DNA of 16,759 nucleotides from Chromera velia (GCA_018398765.1 JAHBMJ010002692.1:1-16759); one strand, 5' to 3'. Counted from the stretch's first letter, positions 1-10,354 are shown. The notes: generated from the sequence alone by a model not told the origin. Numbers and translations: made by a program.

Positions 1-244
1 CAAGGGTTTTCTTCTTATCCTCGTAGAGGGACTTGAAGATGGAGCTCTTTACCATCCGGTCAGGGTGCTCAAAGGAGAGGTTCGCGACCTGCTGATCAGT
101 TGGGTCGTTGATCTGGGACTCGGGGTCGATAGCCTGCAGTTCCACCTTCTCGGTAAGGTGGATTTTGAGGCCGGGGAACATTGCCGCGACCTGATCCCCG
201 AAGTCTGCATTGACGTCTACCTGCTGAGGAGAGAAGAGAACCAT
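1..244 (-). CDS. 5' part of an unrecognised protein-coding gene, cut by the window edge
   Basis: The minus strand is open from an ATG at 244 to the window edge (81 codons, no stop). The protein begins MVLFSPQQVDVNADFGDQVA and continues through IDPESQINDPTDQQ and SFEHPDRMVKSSIF. It looks soluble, acidic to neutral and not repetitive, with no signal peptide or membrane segment, and codon use looks like the other genes here. The start is chosen because CAACAATGG is a good eukaryotic initiation context. A caution: the first codons form a pyrimidine tract ending in CAGCAG, which resembles the acceptors used in this window, so the true exon could begin at the Val codon after residue 8 with an upstream exon I did not find. 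I do not recognise the family. The gene points the same way as the cyclophilin gene, 1.9 kb away. Confidence 0.5.
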   Translation of the reverse strand, partial: MVLFSPQQVDVNADFGDQVAAMFPGLKIHLTEKVELQAIDPESQINDPTDQQVANLSFEHPDRMVKSSIFKSLYEDKKKTL

Positions 245-868
245 TGTTGAGTTTAGATAGTCTGAGAAATCGAAGGACGGAAACGTTCAAGCTTGCACAC
301 ATACCACACACCTCAACGCAGATATAGTTCGTTTTCAAAGAAGAAGACAACGAATGGAACAAAGACCCCACTTCCGTCACCATCTGATGAATCCCTAGCT
401 CACCTAAGCTCAGAGATCCACGCTTGTACATATACTTGTAAGTCTGGTCTTCCGGGAATGGTCTTGAGTTCACAGATCTCTCTAGTCTGGACCTCGATAC
501 ACACTCTCTATCTGTATTTCTAATTCTCGGTCGATCGGTCGATCGATCGCTCACGTGCACGTCTGCTCTGTCTGTATCTGTTGTATTTCATGTAATACAC
601 TTGTCTGTATGTCCCGTATATGACATGCTCTTTGGTTTTCTGTCCACTCGCATTTAGTCTCTTTCAGTTCTGCACTTTCTGTATGCATGTTCACGTGTAT
701 ATTGCAATTTCCCGCATGCAACGCTTCATGCATGTATTGCTGACATGTACAATTCGCTCGACGGCGCTCGATGGCATGCGCGGATCGATTTAGACTGGTA
801 TGATGCTGCGCGCGCCGCGCCTCTTCTCTTTGATCCTTAATACCTCCTCTCTGACCCTTAATACCTCA
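245..868. promoter_or_regulatory. Upstream flank of the left-edge gene
   Basis: No gene is supportable here; short ORFs on both strands lack family resemblance. If the ATG at 244 is right, this holds the 5' UTR and promoter of that minus-strand gene. Visible elements are a GATC-rich stretch (about 529-550), CACGTG E-box-like hexamers at 552-557 and 692-697, and an imperfect 21-bp direct repeat (about 829-849 and 850-870) sharing the core CCTTAATACCTC. Function is not shown by sequence alone. Confidence 0.3.
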
Positions 869-869
869 T

Positions 870-1640
870 CAGAAAGTATAAAATTTGTTTGACAGCAGTC
901 TGCACGACAGTGTAATTAACAATAAACGCTGTGACGGTCTTATGTTAACTAAATTGTCATGATTGATACGATCATATAAATTTAATTATGGTATTTTCCA
1001 ATTTTTTCAGGCTTTTTTGATTACTAATTTTCGACTATAAAGAGTGAATAATTTGAGACTAGCACCTACTGTGAGCGTAAATATTGATTTAAACTATTTA
1101 AAAACACTATTAAGGCATAGATTCTATAATAAAACGTTCTAAAAATGCATTAAAGCCTAATTTAAAGGCATAAAATAATATAAAAAAATGAGGTTTCTAT
1201 TAATTAAAAGTGAACCTGTTTTTGAACCTGTTTTTGAACCTGATTCAGGTTCATTACTTCGAAGTGAACCTTGAACCTTGAACCTTTTCCTAGCACTAAC
1301 TCCAACGCCGGATAAAGGCTAGTTCAAGTTTAAACTGTTTGAAACTGACAATTTTTGTAAGTATCATCACAGCGACTTATACGTTCATAGTGTTGTAAAA
1401 CCCAATTTTGAATGTTATTTATAATCATGAGGTTTAAGCTGTAGGTTTATCCTAGAACCTAGGGTTTCTTTTACAAAAATTAGGTTTCTTACTTGTAGCT
1501 AGTTTTTTTTCTTCTAGGCCCAGAGGCCCCAAAATGCCCCAGACTTAAAGCAATCTAGAAAGCAGTGACACGATAATTATTTAAGAAATTAATAACAAGT
1601 AATAATTATGCAATGCGAACCTATAGATGCTGACTGCATA
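870..1640. other. A+T-rich non-coding island
   Basis: Composition changes sharply from mixed sequence to long A and T runs, and back at about 1640-1680. No ORF or recognisable transposase or reverse transcriptase is seen, and I found no terminal inverted repeats or target duplications. Inside are GAACCTG/GAACCTT repeats (about 1211-1286) and recurrent AGGTTT words (near 1191, 1430, 1455, 1482). It may be a decayed mobile element or matrix-attachment-like spacer; neither is demonstrated. Confidence 0.4.
1210..1286. repeat. GAACCT short-repeat cluster with a 19-bp palindrome
   Basis: The word GAACCTGTTTTT occurs twice in tandem, then GAACCTG again, followed by GAACCTTGAACCTTGAACCTT. At 1235-1253 the sequence TGAACCTGATTCAGGTTCA is a palindrome with perfect 9-bp arms around one central base. 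It sits inside the A+T-rich island. Confidence 0.65.
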
Positions 1641-2176
1641 GAATTCATGTTATAGAGCATTGACGGCAAGCTTTGGTTCAAGCCATTTACGAAAGAGAGG
1701 CTGAGGTGCCGGATGTGGGTTGGTGCATGTCGTCGTTGATTACATGCAGATTAACACAGCTAGTTTTGCAGACACTCTTTCGACACGTCTGATTGCTCTC
1801 TTCCTCTCATTTCATCGCAGCGGGTTTAATTCCTGCTTCTATCCAGCTACTGCCTCGATATCGGTGACAGAAAGGCGAAAAGGAACCATGATGTTGGAAA
1901 GGCCCCGAGAAAGTAGTCACACTTCCTTTTCTTCTTCCAGGGAGTCTGAGTAAGGGGTGCTGCGCTCTCCTTTCTTTCACCCCTTCAAGAAGGTTTTCTT
2001 TCTTCCCCCCTCCGTCTTCATCAGCCGCAGGCAGTCACGACACAAAGGAAGGAGCATGGGAAAGGAAGAAGAAAGGCCACAGAGAACCAAGCGGCAACAT
2101 TGCCGGAAGGCCGTCCTCCCTTCTTCCCTCCCTCCCTCCCTCAGACGACCTCCATGAACCCCCTCAGAGTCCAGAT
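1641..2176. other. Spacer downstream of the cyclophilin gene, no gene seen
   Basis: This stretch should contain the 3' UTR and transcription end of the minus-strand cyclophilin gene, whose stop codon is at 2179-2177. Short plus-strand ORFs (for example 1720-1953 and 1957-2157) have biased, low-complexity products and no family resemblance. A CTTCCCTCC-type pyrimidine run lies at about 2117-2143. No clear AATAAA-type signal was identified. Confidence 0.35.
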
Positions 2177-2507
2177 TTAGAGAACACCTGCGTCGGAGAT
2201 CGTCACCTGCAAGCAACGAGAGATAGAATGCATGCCCCCACTGCATCTTGCAAGTACAGGCACGGATTTTTCCTTCATCAACAGACCGACACTCAATTTT
2301 GACCAATTGAAATGCGAGGTCGCGAAGACACCGCCATGAAAGCAAGCAGAAATAAATACACAACGGGACGGACGGACTGACCGTCTTGGAAGGTCTCCCA
2401 CTCTGAGACCCGACGGCCTCAATTTTTGTCACCACGTCCATGCCCTCTGTCACCTGCATATTCATAAGGTGGAGGTCAGAGGGGGGATACAAAGACAAAA
2501 GGGCACG

Positions 2508-2547
<40 letters not shown>

Positions 2548-3109
2548 CACTCACTCACACACACGCGCGCGCACGACACACAGACACACTCGAGCAAAAA
2601 AGGCAACCTAAACAGAAAGATCCTCTAGGGATCTCTGGTCAGCCAACACAGCGACCGACACATCCTCCTGATCAGACATGAGCGCATTCGGTTGGAACGC
2701 ATTTATAAAGAGGAGGCCTGTAAGTAAGTATGTACATTCTCAAACTCTCATGCATGCATCAGACCCCCCCAGGTGGGGCAGTTCAGGGCGGTTTTTCCAC
2801 ACGCGCAGCTGTGGAATCGCCATCACAATCGCCCAGGGGCCAGAAATGGAAAGAAGGAAGGAAGAAAGAAAGGAGGGAAGAAAAGAGGGAAGGAAGATAG
2901 GAAGGACGGAAAGAGGGGAGGAACGAGAGCAGGAAAGAAGCAAGTACGGAAAGAAGAAGAAAGGAAGGAGAGCAGGAAAGAAGGAAGACAGGGGGGAAAG
3001 AAGGAAAGAGGGAAGGAAAGAGGACAGGAAAGAAGGAGAAAGGGAAGGAAGGAGGGCAGGAAGGGGGGGGAAGGAAGAGCAGAAGTTGGGAAAGAGGAGA
3101 GAGAAAACA

Positions 3110-3147
<38 letters not shown>

Positions 3148-4871
3148 AGAGAGAGAAAGAGAGAGAGACGGAGAGGGAGAGTGAGGGGGGGGGGGCAGAG
3201 AGGTGAAGAAGAGCACTTTTGAGGCAAACAAATAGAAGCATCCGAGAACCCCGGCCAGACCACATGCATGAATACAAATTGACGCACACAGAGGCCAATC
3301 AAGACACAGACTGCCCGCCTGCCTGCCTGCCGACCTTTCCGAAGACGACGTGTCTCCCGTCGAGCCAGGATGTCTTGACGGTGGTGATGAAGAATTGAGA
3401 CCCGTTGGTGTTGGGTCCCGCGTTTGCCATGGAGAGGTAGAAAGGCCCTTTGTGCTTCAACGTGAAGTTCTCGTCCTCGAATTTTGCTCCGTAAATGGAC
3501 TCTCCGCCTGTGCCGTTGTGACGTGTGAAGTCGCCTCCCTGATGGGGAGACAGAGAAAACAGGCACACACACAAAGAGAAGGCAGGCAGTCACTGCATCA
3601 TATTCCATTTTCTACTCATCTGTGCTACTTCTTTGCATCAGCTGAATCACAATCTAAAGCCGCCTCCGGTTCTTGAGAAAACGCGACTCACCTCATGGAT
3701 GCACTAGCCCGCATTGTATCCCATACACACGCCGGCAGTCAGGCAAATATGAATCCTAAGGGGGCAGCTTCTTTCTTCGTTGTCTCTGTTGCTCCTCGGT
3801 CATAATCCTAACACCTTCGTGGAACTTCCAGAAGCAAAAACTAGGGCTCTGAGCTAGAACCAGACACCGAACAGAAACATTTTCCGGCGAACCTGAATCA
3901 TGAAGTTCGGAATGATGCGATGGAACGTGCTGCCCTTGTACGCCAACTTCACACCTGCATGCAAGGATGCAAACCCGTGAACAGGAGGAACAGAGAGACA
4001 TGAGAGTTCTCTATCTGAATTCCTTTTTTTGTGCTTTTTTTGTTGACCTGCTAGACTTGCCTCATTTGCTCCCTGGCGTCCTCTTTCTTTTTACATGACA
4101 GACGGAATGAAAGCTCTCTGTGTCTGGTTGTGGGTGTATAAAAGCCGCTTTCCATTTCTTGTGCGCGTCTATTGTGTGGCGTCTGCGGAGACGCACGGAA
4201 TGAGGGTGCACTCACAAGCGCGGGATGTGCGAAGGCAAGAGGGGTTGCGCGGGAGCAAAAAGAGAGAAACAGAAGAGAAGGAAAGGTTGGTATGGCAGAG
4301 CACACAGAAACTAGATACACTGAGGAGGCAAGCCGTTTGTGACGGATCGTGTAGATTGCAACACACTCTGACACACACGCAGTCAGCCCTCGCCATTCCC
4401 CATTCAGTCCACGCCGAACAATCTTCAAGCTGCATGCGGCTGAAGAAACGTCGCATTTGGATTAAGGAGGATAGGGCAGGAAGAAAGACACGCGTGAGCG
4501 AGAGAGAGAAGGAAGGCCCCAGACAGTATCAGAGAACCCACCTGAGGCAGCTGAGGTTTCTGTCCCCTCGCAAAGTGTCCTGAAGTTCTTCACCGTTTTC
4601 GGCACTGTCTCTCCAAACAATCCCATCACAATGCGCCCAGCAGGCTCGTCACCGATTTTGATATCGAAGTATACCTGCACTCACCAGTGCATCCGGAAAT
4701 CGACATCAACGACAAAGAGCAGCACATCGCGGTGCGGATGGCATTCCTGACGCAGACAATTGGCTGGTTCTCTGAGGAGACGAATGAGCTTACCGATTCA
4801 GTGATGGTCTCATCCCCGAAGGCCGAAACTGCCAGCAGAGCGGCAACGAAAAAAGCAGTCTGCAGCTTCAT
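2177..4871 (-). CDS. Secretory-pathway cyclophilin, peptidyl-prolyl cis-trans isomerase (six exons)
   Basis: Exons (minus strand): 4871-4794, 4674-4542, 3954-3893, 3538-3335, 2453-2382, 2206-2177; 579 nt, 192 aa, frame kept across all five introns. The enzyme isomerises Xaa-Pro peptide bonds and assists folding. Residues 1-19 ([19 protein letters not shown]) are a clear signal peptide, so the mature protein enters the ER or is secreted. The cyclophilin domain spans about 27-192. With an offset of 28 from human cyclophilin A, all usual active-site residues are present: R83, F88, M89, Q91, A129, F141, W149, L150, H154. Motifs [16 protein letters not shown] and [16 protein letters not shown] are near consensus. 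Compared with many cyclophilins, the loop after the first exon block ([11 protein letters not shown]) is specific. The protein ends DAGVL with no KDEL-like or membrane anchor, so ER retention is not encoded. Introns are 119, 587, 354, 881 and 175 nt; the 881-nt intron holds the large microsatellites. Confidence 0.93.
2512..2590. repeat. (CA)n microsatellite in cyclophilin intron 4
   Basis: An uninterrupted CA run at 2512-2544 is followed by degenerate ACTC, CA and CG dinucleotide stretches to about 2590. On the transcribed sense strand of the cyclophilin gene this is (TG)n. Confidence 0.95.
2848..3108. repeat. Long GGAA/GAAA purine tract in cyclophilin intron 4
   Basis: About 260 bp are almost pure purine on the plus strand, built from GGAA, GAAA and GGGA units with few C or T interruptions. 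On the cyclophilin sense strand it is a polypyrimidine tract of TTCC and TTTC units. Such mirror-like tracts can form triplex (H-DNA) structures. The long ORFs that cross it on both strands are low-complexity artefacts. Confidence 0.95.
3112..3200. repeat. Compound (AC)n(GA)n microsatellite plus G run
   Basis: AC repeats at 3112-3144 pass directly into GA repeats (about 3145-3180) and then a G homopolymer near 3184-3194. All lie inside cyclophilin intron 4. Confidence 0.95.
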
Positions 4872-5107
4872 TAGTGCGATTTCTGGTTTCCGAATTCAAT
4901 CTGAAGGACCAAACAAAGGATGAAGAGGGCGATCGTACAGAAAGGAATCCAAGACAGGTATTAATATATGGGCGGGCCAAGTCAAGGAATTGAACTGCAC
5001 CTGAATTGTGTTGAGGAAATTCCAAAAAACAAATGCGAGTCGACCGAGGGTCCTTTCTTTCTTCGAAGCTGTGAGGTAGTGAAATTTCGCACCAAGCGCC
5101 AGGGTGT

Positions 5108-5183
5108 TTGTGATCATTTGTGATCAATGCATGGGGCCAAAAAGACAACATCTTGTCATGATCTTGATCATTCTTGATCACAA
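5108..5183. promoter_or_regulatory. Cluster of four TGATCA palindromes in two 10-bp-phased pairs
   Basis: TGATCA occurs at 5111, 5121, 5165 and 5175. Members of each pair are 10 bp apart (about one helical turn) and the pairs are exactly 54 bp apart. The first pair sits in TTGTGATCA context and the second in TCTTGATCA context; TTGTGATCAA at 5118-5127 recurs inverted at 5174-5183. The arrangement suggests binding by a dimeric factor on one DNA face, about 240-310 bp from the cyclophilin ATG. The factor is unknown. Confidence 0.45.
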
Positions 5184-5336
5184 GTACGTGGAAGAATCTG
5201 ACAGATACGCGGTCGCGGTTTTTTTCCGCCACAAAAAATCACGTCGGGGAGACGGAAGATGACGGGATTAAGACTGCATGTACGTTGGCTCGCGCACGAT
5301 CTGGCCCCGGAATTTGGGCCGGAAAGCGTAGCGTGG

Positions 5337-5383
5337 GGCACTTAAAAAAAGGGATTAAGTCTGCACTTTTTTTTAAAAGTGCC
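5337..5383. repeat. Imperfect poly-A/poly-T foldback
   Basis: GGCACTTAAAAAAAG at 5337-5351 is nearly the inverse of CTTTTTTTTAAAAGTGCC at 5366-5383. Within the right arm, CACTTTT and AAAAGTG (5364-5381) also form a small hairpin around TTTT. It could be a cruciform or RNA hairpin, or a small decayed element. Confidence 0.5.
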
Positions 5384-5537
5384 TTGGCAACGCTATACGC
5401 CCTAAGCTGGTACACATGCAGTGCAATCGCGTGCATGGAGACGTCCGAGACGGCAACAGACGGTAACAGCATTCCGCATCTGTGTTTGTCCCATGTTTGT
5501 CCCATCTTGTCCGTGCTATTCCGTGGTCGACCTCGAG

Positions 5538-5578
5538 TTATATATATATGTAGTATTGTGAATGCTCTATTAATAGAG
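5538..5578 (+). promoter_or_regulatory. TA-rich box and 14-bp perfect palindrome upstream of DPH6
   Basis: A run of alternating T and A (5538-5549) lies about 200 bp before the DPH6 ATG and could serve as a TATA-like core element. At 5565-5578, CTCTATTAATAGAG is a perfect palindrome. Whether either is a real promoter element needs transcription start data. Confidence 0.35.
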
Positions 5579-5749
5579 AGGTTCTCGGCACCTTCTCGAC
5601 CGATGCTAAGCATTATGTCGGATCAATCGCGCACAGTTGCTCCACGTACGCAAGCTGCAACAGGTTGCCCGTTGCCCAGTAATACGTGAGACGGAAAAGG
5701 GTGCTACGTACTGTGCGGTACTTGGTCAGCATCCCACCTGTGCTACGTG

Positions 5750-6682
5750 ATGAAGGTGGTCGGTCTCGTCTCAGGGGGCAAGGACAGCATCTTTAACCTG
5801 CAGTGCACGGTCGCACTTGGACACGAAATTGTCTGCTTGGCCCATTTGGAGCCTCCAGATGGATGCGGTGGGTGGGTGTGGGTCTCGATGAATATTTATC
5901 TCTCGGACAGTCTCCCTCCCTTTCTCTTGATTCCGGTTTCCGGTCCGGTTGATCTGCTGCCCTGGCTTTCTCTTTGTATGTCATCGTGTGTTACAAATTT
6001 TCTGCTGATTATGCCCTCGTCTTAATTTCCAGAGTCTCTTCCCGCTCCTACCCGAACCGTTTCTCTGGCAGTCTGTGGGCTTACCTTTCTGCTTCACCTG
6101 AATGCGTCTTTCTTCCCCTTAAATTCTGTTCCCCTTTCCATCTCGCCTTTCCTCTTTTTCGAATCTCCTGTATTGCCATCTCTGTACAACTCGCACCTGT
6201 TGAGTCGTGCCGCCCCCCCCTGTGCTGTGGAAAATGTGAGCAGAAGAGTGCGACAGCTACACGTTCCAAAGCGTCGGGTCCTCCATAGTCGGGCTGATCG
6301 CACAGTGCATGGACAGGCCCCTTGTGCTGGGCAAGATCGCCGGTCAGAGGGTGGGAGGGAGGAAGGGAGGGAGGGAGAGAGGAAGGGAGGGAAGGTCGGT
6401 TGGAACTGTTGGGCACTACCCACGAAGTTGGCAACCCGCCCTGCTCAGTTTTTCGTTCGTGTTCACTTGTGTGGGTGCGTGCGTGTGTGCTTGTGTGCGA
6501 GCGCGTGCTCATGTGTGCCTCTTTGAACTTTCACCAATGTGTGTCTCATGTCACCGGTTGGATTTGCGCAGGGGCTCCGGTGGCAGTTGAGTCTCTTGCA
6601 TATGAGACGACCAAAGGGGACGAGGTAGAAGACCTGACGCGGCTTCTGGAAAATGTGAAGGCAAGTGTGTGTCCGTGTGCTT

Positions 6683-6744
<62 letters not shown>

Positions 6745-8131
6745 AAGAAAGACGAAGAGGGGCGAGGGAGAGCGAGGCTCTTTTTCGTTTTTCTTGTTTC
6801 ACTCCCACTTCTTCTGGCCCACGCAGCACTTTCTTTCTCCGTCCCTCACCCTCCCGTTCGCCATCCCATTCCTTCTCGCTCCTCTCTTTCTCCTCTCTCT
6901 CTTCGAATAGCTGGTTTGAAAACCGCGCATTTGATGCAGGAAACGGTAGCGCTGTTCCTGGTTTGTCTGCCGGTTCCTATTTCTCGTGTGCATTTCCGGA
7001 TGTGCAGCGACGCTTCCCGGAAGTGGAAGCGGTGGCGTGCGGCGCCATCCTCTCTGACTATCAGCGGCTGAGAGTTGAGAACGTGTAAGCCTATCTTTTA
7101 GAAGAAGCAACAGCAATATTGTTAGTCTGTCTCGCAGAAGAGAGAACGAGCGGTGGAGAGTGTCTGCTTGCCTGCCTGCCTCTCTGTCTGTCTGAAAAGG
7201 AAGAGAAAAGACGATATAGTCTGTCTATGAGTAAAAAAGAAAGGAAAAGAAAAAGAAAGGACATAGAGCCTATCTGACTACAATGAGAAGCAGCGAAAAG
7301 AGAAAAAAGAACACTTTTTTTGTCTGAATGAGTGAAACGCGAGGAGCAGAAGAGAAAACACACAGTCATTGTCTGTCTGTCTCTGGGCGAATGAAGACAA
7401 AAGGAAACACGAGGAGGTTGTTCTCTTCATTCCCTCCCACTAGTTGATCTGATTCTAGGTTCCTTCCTGCAGGGAAGGGATTTGATCGAATCGATCACTT
7501 CCCTCCGTGCATCCATTAATCTCCCTCCCTCCCTGTCCAGAAAGAAAGGAGGAAGAGTTTGTTTTTGGATCCTTCTTTCGTCTCCTTCTCTTTGTCTTCC
7601 TCCCTCTTTCAACCTGGGCATGTTTCCTAAAGGCCCTCCTTTTGATCCTTTTTTTTTTCTGAAAGGATTTGCAAGGGGTGTGTGTGTGTGTGTGTGTGTG
7701 TGAAGGGAGGGAGAGAAGGTGTGTGTGAAGAGAGACAGGGAGCCCCCACAATTGTGAGGAGAAAATAGGCAGCAGAGGGTCGAAAAGTCAGACGGAGGCA
7801 CGAGAGAGACAGAGAGAATGGAGGAGTGTGAAGAGATCAAACCCTGCATCAGAAAACCGGAGAATCACGTCCAATGATTTAGTTGCTGCATGCGGAAGGA
7901 GCGAAAAAGGAATGAATGAATGAATGAATGAATCATTGCAGAGCGGGGCGGGTCGGACTCCAGTCTCTGGCCTTCCTCTGGAAGAGAGACCAGGTGGGTC
8001 CGGCATGGGTGGGTGGCTTGGTGGCTGGGTGGGTGGGTACGCAGGGGGGTGGATTTGGATCGTGGTGTTGTTTCTTTCCTCCCTGCCTCTTCTCCCTTGA
8101 CTTACCTGCTTACTTCTTCTGCTTCTCTCTC

Positions 8132-8170
<39 letters not shown>

Positions 8171-9455
8171 GAAACACAGGCAGATAGACGCTGCTTGCGT
8201 GTGTGCGCGCGTGTGTGTATGCCTGTGTGTTTACATGTATGCGCGGTTGGTTTGTTCCTTCCTTCCTTCCTGCAGAAAGTGCTGCTGGACTCGATGCACG
8301 AATATGGAATCGAAGCTGTTGTGGTCAAAGTCGCCAGCATGGGTGAGAGAGTTGATCGATCGATCGATCGGGGGGTGGGGGGGGACGGTCTGTGTCGATC
8401 TGACTGATTTCTTACTCTCTCTCTCTCTCTATCGTGTTGGGGGGGGGCGGGGAGGAGCGGGTTTCATGTCCACTCGTTTGGGCTTTCCTGGAGGTGGGAA
8501 GAATGAAATCGAATTGCACTCTGCCAAGATTATTAGAGGTAATGAATGAATGCGGTTTGCTGTACTTCCCTGACTTTCCCAACCCAAGTATGCGTGCTGG
8601 AGAGTCGGCCTGCCGACGCCAGATAGTCCATGCAGGCAGAAGAACAACTCGATGCATCAAGAAATTGTATCAGAAAAAACAAACAAACAAACAGCAGAAA
8701 ACGCTAATCGTACAAAAAATCCAAGACAAAAGACGGAAGAAAGGAAGGGAGGAAAAAAGGAATCGCACTCCTCGTTCGAATCTGTTCCCAATGTAATATG
8801 TGCCTTTGGAGTGTGAAATTTTTCTTCTCTTGTCTCACATCCTTTTTGTCCCACAGCCTCAGATCCTCTTTGACGCTCTCTCTCATTTCTCTGGTCCCCC
8901 CTCCCCCCCCCTTTTCAAGCAGGCCTCTCAGAGAAGCACCTTGGGAAAACCACTCTGCAGCTTCAGGGCGCATTCGACAAACTGGTCGGTCGGCCGGTCA
9001 GGGAGGAGAGAAGGAAGACAGCAAGAAGACGAATTGCAGCTCTTCCTCCCACCCCTACCTATCTACCTTCCTGTTTGTGCTTCTTGAGAGACCTTTCTCT
9101 GCCCTCCCGCACACAGTCTTTGTACCACAGCTGCTGGCTCCAGTATGGCTCAACTCTCTTCGTTTTCTAACACGGTTGGAATGAGAGAGGGGTGTACGCA
9201 GTCGTGCCGTCTTCGTGTCTCTCGACAGACCAGACAACCCCTCTCTCCTGCCCGCCCTGTTTTGCCCCTAGAGGCGTTTTTCTTCTCTCGCAGTCTGCCT
9301 GTCTATCTTTAAAAAGTCTTCCTGTCAGTCAGTCACATTGAAGGAAAAGGGAAGAAACAAATGTTGGATCCGTAAAAGTCAACTCACTCAGTCTGTGTCT
9401 GCTTGGGTCTGCCTGTCTGTCCATCTGTCTTGCAACGTCTGTCTCTCGCTCTCTC

Positions 9456-9505
<50 letters not shown>

Positions 9506-9558
9506 CGTTCGTGTCTCGAAAAGAAAGACGTCTCTGGTTCTGTCCGCCCGCTTCTTTC

Positions 9559-9596
<38 letters not shown>

Positions 9597-10320
9597 CCCT
9601 TAGAAAAGAAGGGAGAAGAAGAAACATGTAGTCTGTCCCCTTAATTATTTCTTCGTGCCGGAAAAGGGAAAAGGGGGCCTTTCAGAGGCGTGAGTGAGGG
9701 CATGTGCGGTGAGGTGAGGTGTGTGTTGTGTCATCATGACTCCTCTGCCTGCATGCCAATTTCTTCAGGGACGCTGCATAAGTGAGCTCTCGATTGAGTC
9801 TCTCTCTCTCTCTCCCTCTCTCTCTGTATGCCTGCCGTGCAGCACCAGCAACTGGGCTTCCATGTGTGTGGAGAGGGGGGAGAATACGAGAGCATGACCT
9901 TGGACTGCCCTCTGTTCGCCCACAGCAGGATCACCGTGTACGCTTCCTTTGATTTTCTTTTTCCCTTCTTTTCTCTTCTCTTTTTTTATTCTCCTTCTGC
10001 TAGGTCTCTCTCAGCTAGCTTTGTGATTCTTTGGATTCCTGACCCCCGTCGTCTCTCTTCAAGCCGTCCGTTTATCTGTAATCAACAAATACAAAGGCAC
10101 CAATCATGCAGCTCGTTGTATGACGAGATCGCTTGCGTGATCACATCATTTCTGTGAGAACGTCTGAGTGTACGTGTCTGCTTTTCCTTTTCTTTGGAGC
10201 AACCTGACACCTGACAATGCAAGCACACATCCGGACCTAAATTCCACTATGTTTACTCAAGGCTTCTTCTTCCTTCCTTCCTTCCTTCCTTCCTTCCTTC
10301 CTTCCTTCCTTCCTTCTTTC

Positions 10321-10354
<34 letters not shown>

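Larger units (their letters stand above)
4872..5749. promoter_or_regulatory. Divergent intergenic region between cyclophilin and DPH6
   Basis: The two start codons point away from each other 878 bp apart, so this region must hold both promoters unless distal 5' exons exist. No supportable ORF is present. It contains an ordered TGATCA cluster (5111-5183), a poly-A/poly-T foldback (5337-5383), a tandem TGTTTGTCCCA pair (5483-5504), a TA-dinucleotide box (5538-5549), a 14-bp palindrome (5565-5578) and a direct repeat GTGCTACGT at 5701-5709 and 5740-5748, the last copy abutting the DPH6 ATG. Confidence 0.65.

Noticed and set aside
1459-1470. CTAGGGTTTC as a telomere-type repeat
   Set aside because: Only one unit occurs; there is no tandem array.
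870-1640. Intact transposon in the A+T-rich island
   Set aside because: No transposase or reverse transcriptase coding, no terminal inverted repeats and no target-site duplication could be seen.
1720-2157. Plus-strand ORFs downstream of the cyclophilin gene as coding regions
   Set aside because: They are short, Ser/Arg/Lys-biased and show no domain; they overlap the expected 3' UTR of the opposite-strand gene.
2740-3608. Long minus- and plus-strand ORFs (up to 261 aa) crossing the purine and CA tracts
   Set aside because: Their products are Ser/Leu/Pro or Lys/Glu/Arg low-complexity strings from simple repeats; only the segment 3538-3335 on the minus strand is a true cyclophilin exon.
6343-6351. 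GT donor at 6351 (CAGAGG|GTGGGA) for DPH6 exon 2
   Set aside because: It would leave phase 0 while exon 3 needs phase 1; the donor at 6343 (GCCG|GTCAGA) restores frame and family similarity.
8768-8790. GTTCGAATC, a tRNA T-loop-like motif
   Set aside because: The flanking bases do not form a T stem and no acceptor, D or anticodon arms are found upstream.
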